Position numbers and translations under genes: made by a program. A model generated the notes under the pieces. It saw only the letters and a program-made list of their open reading frames with translations. It searched no databases and was not told the origin of the DNA. 64,000 nt of DNA from Leifsonia aquatica H1aii (GTDB taxonomy: Bacteria; Actinomycetota; Actinomycetes; Actinomycetales; Microbacteriaceae). Shown one piece after another: positions 59,094-64,000 of the stretch. Numbering within the stretch: position 1 is the stretch's first letter; every line of letters starts with the position of its first letter. The DNA is taken from NCBI RefSeq assembly GCF_000633535.1, contig NZ_AYMR01000009.1, forward strand, positions 310,001 through 374,000, in the 5' to 3' direction.

Positions 59094-59960
59094 TCAGCCC
59101 TTGACGGACGAGCCGATGTCGGTCGAGGTGAAGTAGCGCTGGAAGACGATGAACAGCACGACGACGGGCGCGGCGAGCACGACCGCACCGGCCAGGATCG
59201 CGCCGTACGGGTTGCTCGTCGACGCGGCGACGGTGCTGATGTAGTTCGCCAGCGACACGGCGAGCGGCTGCATGCTCGCCTCCTTCGTGATCAGGAACGG
59301 CCAGAGGAACTCGTTCCACGGGCCGATGAACGTGAGCAGCACCACGGTGACCAGTGCGGGACGCACCAGCGGCAGGGCCACCCGCCACAGCACGGTGAAC
59401 TCGCCCGCTCCGTCGATGCGTGCCGCGTCGAAGAGCTCCCGCGGCAGCTGCAGGAAGTACTGGCGGAAGATCAGCACCGCCGCGGAGTTGATCGCGAACG
59501 GCAGGATCATCCCGAGGTAGTTGTCCGCAAGCCCGTAGTTTCGGGCGATGAGCACGTACAACGGGATCATCAGCAGCTGGAACGGGATGGTCTGCACCAG
59601 CAGCGCGAGCGCGAACGTCGTCCCACGTCCCCGCCAGCGCAGCACGGAGAGCGAGTAGCCGGCGAGCACGCCGAACACGACGGTGCACAGCAGCACCCCA
59701 CCGGTGAAGATCCCCGAGTTCGCAAGCCCCGACCACAGGTTGATCCGGGAGTCGATGGCGCTGTAGTTGTGCAGCGTGAGGTTCGCCGGGTTCGGGAACG
59801 CCCCGGCGATCGAGGTGTCGGGCGTCGCCTGCAGCGAGCCGACGAGCATGTAGTAGAACGGGAAGAGGAAGGCGATCGCGCCGATCGTCAGCACGACGCC
59901 CTGCAGGATCGCCTGCGTGCGGCTGAGCCGTCGGGGTGTCGCCAGGTCCGTGCGTGCCAT
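59094..59960 (-). CDS. Carbohydrate ABC transporter permease (MalG type)
   Basis: The 288-aa protein has six hydrophobic segments and the cytosolic EAA loop (ELFDAARIDGAGEFTVLWRV), the ATPase contact typical of sugar importers. The N-terminus precedes the characteristic LFPFYYMLVGS segment. ATG 59960 overlaps the previous permease stop. No ATPase gene lies in the operon, so the shared MsiK-like ATPase common in actinobacteria probably powers it. Confidence 0.92.
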   Translation of the reverse strand: MARTDLATPRRLSRTQAILQGVVLTIGAIAFLFPFYYMLVGSLQATPDTSIAGAFPNPANLTLHNYSAIDSRINLWSGLANSGIFTGGVLLCTVVFGVLAGYSLSVLRWRGRGTTFALALLVQTIPFQLLMIPLYVLIARNYGLADNYLGMILPFAINSAAVLIFRQYFLQLPRELFDAARIDGAGEFTVLWRVALPLVRPALVTVVLLTFIGPWNEFLWPFLITKEASMQPLAVSLANYISTVAASTSNPYGAILAGAVVLAAPVVVLFIVFQRYFTSTDIGSSVKG

Positions 59961-60913
59961 CAGTCTCGTCCTCCCGCGAATCGGTTCTGCAGCCAGCCGA
60001 TGATCAGCACCAGCACCACGAGGACGACACCGATCGCCGCCGCGTAGCCGGGGTGGCCCTGCTGGATGCCCTGCTGGTAGATCAGCAGCACGGGCGAGGT
60101 GGAGTGGCCGTCCGGACCGCCTCCACCCGTCAGCAGGTACGGCTCGGTGAAGAGGTTCGCGCCCGTGATGGTGGAGAGCAGCAGGACCAGCACGGTCGCC
60201 GGCCGGACGCCGGGCACGGTGACGGAGAAGAACTGACGCACCCGGCCGGCGCCGTCCGTGGCGGCGGACTCGTAGAGCTCCTGCGGGACGTTCTGCAGGG
60301 CGGCGAGGTACAGCAGGATGTACAGCCCCAGTTGCTTCCAGGTGACGTAGATCGCGATGGTCGGCATCGCCAGCCACGGGTTGACGAACCAGGACGGGTT
60401 CGGCGCCAGCGGCCCGAGCACGTGGTTGACGAGCCCGTCGCCGCTGAACAGGAACAGCCAGACGCCGATGATCGCGACGCTCGCCGTGACGTAGGGGACG
60501 TAGTAGCTGACCCGCAGGAAGGTGCGGAAGCGTGTGATGCTGTTGAGCCCGCTCGCCAGGACGAGCGACAGGATGACCGTCAGCGGCACGTTGATGATCA
60601 GGAAGATGCCGACGTTCAGGAACGACTGCAGCACCGCCGGGTCGGTGAAGACCTGGATGTAGTTGTCGAGACCGACGAAGGGCTGGGTGACGTTCGCGCC
60701 CGGAGCCGCGAAGAAGTAGTCGAAGAACGAGATGTAGATCGCGTAGCACAGCGGGTACGCGAAGATCACCAGGACGAAGATCAGGTACGGCGCCCCGAAC
60801 AGCCAGCCGAGCGGGTTCGCGCCCAGGATGCGCTGCACGAGCGGGCGCCGCCGCCGGGGCGTGCCGGCGGCGGGCGCGGTGCCCGCCGCCGGGCGATCAG
60901 TGACGGTGCTCAT
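59960..60913 (-). CDS. Carbohydrate ABC transporter permease (MalF type)
   Basis: The 317-aa protein has a Pro/Arg-rich N-terminus, six segments (beginning LGWLFGAPYLIFVLVIFAYP) and an EAA loop (ELYESAATDGAGRVRQFFSV). It pairs with the MalG-type permease. Start ATG 60913 is 3 bases from the binding-protein stop. Confidence 0.93.
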   Translation of the reverse strand: MSTVTDRPAAGTAPAAGTPRRRRPLVQRILGANPLGWLFGAPYLIFVLVIFAYPLCYAIYISFFDYFFAAPGANVTQPFVGLDNYIQVFTDPAVLQSFLNVGIFLIINVPLTVILSLVLASGLNSITRFRTFLRVSYYVPYVTASVAIIGVWLFLFSGDGLVNHVLGPLAPNPSWFVNPWLAMPTIAIYVTWKQLGLYILLYLAALQNVPQELYESAATDGAGRVRQFFSVTVPGVRPATVLVLLLSTITGANLFTEPYLLTGGGGPDGHSTSPVLLIYQQGIQQGHPGYAAAIGVVLVVLVLIIGWLQNRFAGGRD

Positions 60914-60916
60914 GGC

Positions 60917-62224
60917 CTACTTCTGCGCCTGGAGCTTGTCGATCTTGTCGGAGGCGGCCGTGAAGGCGTCCTCGACCGAACCGCTGCCGTTGATCACGGC
61001 CTTGCTGTACGCGTCGCGCAACGCTTGCATCTGGGCGATGGTGTTGGTCCCGGTCGGGTCGTCCACCGTCCGCGCACTCTGGTCGCCGAACTCCTTGTAG
61101 TCCGGGTGCGAGCTGAAGTACGACGCGTACGTGCTGGCGAGGTCGGTGCGGATCGGCATCTGGCCGGTCACGTCGAGCAGCTTGCCGTCCTGCTCCTGGC
61201 TGGTGGCGAACTTCAGCACGTCCCACGCGGTGCCCTGGTTCTTGCAGGAGGAGTACATGCCGATGTTCTTGGCGTCCGGGAAGGTGTAGGTCTGATCGGC
61301 CGGGATGCCGTCCTTGGTCGGCACCGGGACCGAGCCCCACTGGACCTTGTCGCCGTAGTAGGCGATGGCCCACGGGCCGACGATTGCCATGGCCGCCTTG
61401 CCGTCGGCGAACGCGTCGCCCTGGTACTGCTCCTTGCCGGCCAGCCCGTCGCTGTAGATGGTCTTCCAGAAGTTCGCGACGTCGAGGGCGTCCTGGTTCG
61501 TGATGGCGGCCTTGCCGTCCTGGATGAACGTCTTGCCGCCGGTCTGGGCCGCCAGCAGCGGGAGGTAGTCGAAGTTCACCTGGAAGAACTCGCTGGTCGC
61601 CGCCGGATAGATGGCGTAGGGAGCGGCTCCCGAGGCCTTGATCTTCTGGGCGGCGGCGAGGAACGCGTCGTAGGTGGCCAGATCCGGGTTGTTCGGGTCC
61701 AGGCCGGCCTTCGCGAAGATCGCCTTGTTGTAGAAGATCATCACCGGGTTCTGCTTCCACGGCATCTGGTAGTAGTCGCCGTCGGAGGACTTGTACTGGT
61801 CGGCGGCCTTCCCGCTGCGCGCTTCGATGTACTTCGCGCCGTCCGAGAACTTCGACAGGTCGACGAGTCCGCCCTGCTTCTGCCACTGGCCGGTGGCGGC
61901 CGGGAGGTTGTTGAAGACCAGGCACGGGGTGGTCCCGGCGGTGATGGCGGCGCCGATGACCTCCTCCGTGCTCTTGCCGGCGGGGACCTCCTGCGCCTTG
62001 ATCTGCTCCTTGGGGTGCGCGGAGTTCCAGGCCGCGACCATCGACTTGCCCCACTGCACCTCCTGCTCGTTGTTCGAGTACCAGATGGTGATGGGGCCGT
62101 GCGCCTTCATGGCGTCGGACGAGCCGCCGCCGCTGGAGCCGCACGCGGCGAGGGTTCCGGCGACGATGCCGGCGGTGACGGCCGCGAGGGCGACCCGGGT
62201 CAGCGCTTTACTGCGTGTTCGCAT
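60917..62224 (-). CDS. Sugar-binding lipoprotein of ABC transporter
   Basis: The 435-aa extracellular solute-binding protein (family 1) has a lipoprotein signal ending LAAC28, then the MalE-like domain (ITIWYSNNEQEVQWGKSMVA, FADGKAAMAIVGPWAIAYYG). It captures the sugar for the two permeases. Its ATG 62224 lies inside the LacI gene's end, a 17-base overlap. It is thus tied to translation of the regulator. Confidence 0.93.
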   Translation of the reverse strand: MRTRSKALTRVALAAVTAGIVAGTLAACGSSGGGSSDAMKAHGPITIWYSNNEQEVQWGKSMVAAWNSAHPKEQIKAQEVPAGKSTEEVIGAAITAGTTPCLVFNNLPAATGQWQKQGGLVDLSKFSDGAKYIEARSGKAADQYKSSDGDYYQMPWKQNPVMIFYNKAIFAKAGLDPNNPDLATYDAFLAAAQKIKASGAAPYAIYPAATSEFFQVNFDYLPLLAAQTGGKTFIQDGKAAITNQDALDVANFWKTIYSDGLAGKEQYQGDAFADGKAAMAIVGPWAIAYYGDKVQWGSVPVPTKDGIPADQTYTFPDAKNIGMYSSCKNQGTAWDVLKFATSQEQDGKLLDVTGQMPIRTDLASTYASYFSSHPDYKEFGDQSARTVDDPTGTNTIAQMQALRDAYSKAVINGSGSVEDAFTAASDKIDKLQAQK

Positions 62225-63278
62225 CAGGGTTCTCTTTCGTGTGGTGTTCGAGGGTTCGGTGTTCGGCCGGTGGGGCGGTGGAGGCCCGCACCACCAGTCG
62301 TGCCGGGGGGAGGGCGACATCGGCGGCTTCGTCGTGCTCCACCAGCCGCAGCAATGCGGTGGCGGCGGCGACGCCCCAGCCGGCCGGGTCGTTGTCGAGG
62401 GTCGTGAGGGTGGGGTAGATGTAGGTGCCGATCTGCGAGCCGTCCAGGCCCGTGATCGACAGGTCGTGCGGCAGACGCAGACCGCGCTCCTGCGCCACGC
62501 TCATCCCCGCGATCGCCATCGGGTCGTTGCCGTAGACGATGGCGGTCGGCGGGGTGGCGGAGTCGAGGAGGGAGGTGGTGGCCGCGGCGCCCTGCTCGGG
62601 GGAGAAGTCGGTCGCCACCACGACGGGGTCCAGTCCCGCCGCGCGCATCGCGCGCTCGAACCGCTCGCGGCGGCGCAGCCCGTGCAGCATCCGCTCGTCG
62701 CCGGAGACGTGCGCGATGCTCCGATGACCCAGCGAGAGCAGGTGCGCGACCAGCTCGTCGATGCCGGCGTCGTAGTCGCGGGTGATGACCGGGAACGCGC
62801 TGCCGCCGACCGGCTCGCCGAGCGAGACCGCGTGTGAGCCGAGCTGTTCGATCAGGCCGATCCGCTCATCGACGGCGAGGAGGTCGGTGAGGAGGAACCC
62901 GTCGACCCGCTTGTCGGCGGCCAGCCGCGTGTACGCGCGGACTTCGGCCTCGCGATCCGGGACGACGGTCAGCACCAGCACCTGCCCGCGCTCGGCCAGC
63001 ACGGTCTCGACTCCGGCGATGAACGCGGCGAAGAACGGGTCGACCTCGATGGTCCGCGCGGGGCGCCGGAGGATGAGGCCGAGCGCGTAGGACCGCCGGG
63101 TGGTGAGGCCACGTGCGCTCGGGTTCGGGGTCCAGCCCAGTTCCTGAGCGGCCGCGAGAATGCGCGCCCGTGTGTCGGCGGCCACCCCGGGGCGCTCGTT
63201 CAGTGCCAGGGAGACGAGACCCTTGCTCACGCCGGCCGCGCGGGCGACATCGTTGATCGTGACGCCGGCCGGGGTCAT
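62208..63278 (-). CDS. LacI-family transcriptional regulator
   Basis: The 356-aa protein has the LacI HTH (residues about 7-30, VTINDVARAAGVSKGLVSLA) and hinge (LGWTPNPSARGLTTRR). A periplasmic-binding-like effector domain follows (ILRRPARTIEVDPFFAAFIAG, AIVYGNDPMAIAGMSVAQERG, SITGLDGSQIG). It should repress the operon until the cognate sugar binds. ATG 63278 shares ATGA with the upstream stop, and its end overlaps the binding-protein start. It is inside the operon it probably regulates. Confidence 0.95.
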   Translation of the reverse strand: MTPAGVTINDVARAAGVSKGLVSLALNERPGVAADTRARILAAAQELGWTPNPSARGLTTRRSYALGLILRRPARTIEVDPFFAAFIAGVETVLAERGQVLVLTVVPDREAEVRAYTRLAADKRVDGFLLTDLLAVDERIGLIEQLGSHAVSLGEPVGGSAFPVITRDYDAGIDELVAHLLSLGHRSIAHVSGDERMLHGLRRRERFERAMRAAGLDPVVVATDFSPEQGAAATTSLLDSATPPTAIVYGNDPMAIAGMSVAQERGLRLPHDLSITGLDGSQIGTYIYPTLTTLDNDPAGWGVAAATALLRLVEHDEAADVALPPARLVVRASTAPPAEHRTLEHHTKENPDANTQ

Positions 63279-64000
63279 CGGGCCACCACCGTGGTGAACC
63301 CGCCGGGCTCGACCGTGATCAGACCGTGCGCGCCGATGCTCTGCGCACCGCCGACCTGGCGGCCGGAGCTGTCGTAGCGGACGACCGTTGCGGGGCCGCT
63401 CGCGCTGGACCGTTGCGGGACGGGCAGTGTCGTGGCGTTGACGTAGACGTCGAGGGTGGACGATCCGGCGAGGGCGAGATGCGAGACGACCGGCTGCACG
63501 AGCACCGCGTCCAGCTTGACCGAACCCGACACCCGTGCCGTCACGGAGGTCGCCCCCGCGGTCACGGGGAGTGTCAGCGTCTGCGGGAGCAGGAGGACCG
63601 GACTCGCGCCGCTTCCCTGCACCGCGCCGGCGCGCACGTTGGCGGTCGAGCCGAGCGGGACGGAGATACGGCCGAGCTGCGTGGTCCACCGGGTGGTCCC
63701 CGAACCGGCCGGGAGGCCCGTGGCCGGGTCGCCCGGGCCTAGGTCGGCGATCGGCAGGAGGCGTGCCGCCGGGTGCCCGGCCGGAAGCGCGAGGGTCACG
63801 GTCCCGCCGGAGGAGGCGGCGACGTAGGCGCCTCCCGACCAGTTCGCCGATCCCGTCCAGGCCGAGTCGGGCTTCACGACGGCGGCGCCGCCGCCCAGGG
63901 TGCCGGACTCCGCTTCCACGACCCGGATGCCGTCGGTCGCGGTGGTGCGGGTCAGCGAGGTCGCCGCTCGCGCGATCGCGGGATGCGCGTCGAGGGCCAG
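63275..64000 (-). CDS. C-terminal part of a secreted carbohydrate-active protein (5' end outside window)
   Basis: The frame is open to the right edge. The visible 241 residues include a CBM35/CBM6-like beta-sandwich (IRVVEAESGTLGGGAAVVKP, then WSGGAYVAASSGGTVTLALP). Further strands end in LITVEPGGFTTVVAR. The EAExGxL start of the sandwich is common in carbohydrate-binding modules of glycosidases. The catalytic part would lie beyond the window. It is coupled to lacI by ATGA, which places it at the head of the operon. Confidence 0.75.
   Translation of the reverse strand: MALDAHPAIARAATSLTRTTATDGIRVVEAESGTLGGGAAVVKPDSAWTGSANWSGGAYVAASSGGTVTLALPAGHPAARLLPIADLGPGDPATGLPAGSGTTRWTTQLGRISVPLGSTANVRAGAVQGSGASPVLLLPQTLTLPVTAGATSVTARVSGSVKLDAVLVQPVVSHLALAGSSTLDVYVNATTLPVPQRSSASGPATVVRYDSSGRQVGGAQSIGAHGLITVEPGGFTTVVAR

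Noticed and set aside
59936-62407. An 823-codon open frame on the plus strand opposite the sugar ABC operon
   Set aside because: The minus strand has three clear transporter genes with motifs and coupling. The plus frame is Arg/Gly/Val-rich antisense sequence without any domain, a usual effect of high GC.

Overview
The window is high-GC DNA from an actinobacterium. Gene content (murI-rph-rdgB, ftsE-ftsX-smpB near ssrA, a DUF3039 protein, many GTG starts and TANNNT promoters lying directly before start codons) points to the Microbacteriaceae, perhaps a Leifsonia-like genus; this is inference from gene style, without a database search.

Region 1 (1 to about 25,580) is the right-hand part of a siphovirus-type prophage; its left end is outside the window. 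Early genes on the plus strand (1-2508) include a Spo11/Topo VI-A-like protein and a RuvC-like nuclease. They meet the minus-strand late genes at a perfect bidirectional terminator (2520-2548). Reading the late operon in its own direction (right to left) gives: an excisionase-like HTH protein, three tiny genes, a head-tail connector candidate, an HK97 gp10-like protein, a tail terminator, two tail-tube candidates, tail assembly chaperones with a probable -1 frameshift, a 1870-aa tape measure protein, five minor tail proteins, an M15 endolysin, a membrane protein, a metallophosphoesterase, a 28-aa microprotein and a holin. A tyrosine integrase (24382-25569) closes the right end. No terminase, portal, protease or capsid gene lies between integrase and connector. 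A palindromic motif close to TTWGCNNGCWAA recurs at about twelve places in the prophage and was not found in the host part; several copies contain a gene's stop codon.

Region 2 (25,585-42,190) is host core: an ABC-type permease whose start abuts the prophage, DUF3039, pncB, murI, rph, rdgB, a cation efflux protein, a DedA protein, tRNA-Leu, an LLM-class oxidoreductase, an MFS transporter, prfB, ftsE-ftsX, smpB, a tyrosine phosphatase, a membrane-anchored protein, a SIMPL protein and tmRNA (ssrA) with its terminator.

Region 3 (42,200-56,865) is mixed metabolism and transport: an amino-acid permease, a serine beta-lactamase-like lipoprotein, an alpha/beta hydrolase overlapping an adenine deaminase, a quinone oxidoreductase with a NatAB-type ABC exporter, HisN, an SDR, an ArsR regulator divergent from a nucleotide-sugar-epimerase-like gene, a patch of small uncertain genes with an orphan MNT-domain protein, tRNA-Lys and an AI-2E family transporter.

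Region 4 (56,973 to the right edge) is one tightly packed minus-strand carbohydrate operon: the C-terminus of a large secreted protein, a LacI regulator, a solute-binding lipoprotein, two permeases and two GH130-like enzymes. It probably takes up and breaks down a mannoside or related oligosaccharide.

No gene-free stretch exceeds 300 bases. The longest gaps (about 125-195 bases, at 32739-32914, 41594-41719 and 55400-55594) hold nothing clear beyond the terminator noted at 55548-55590.
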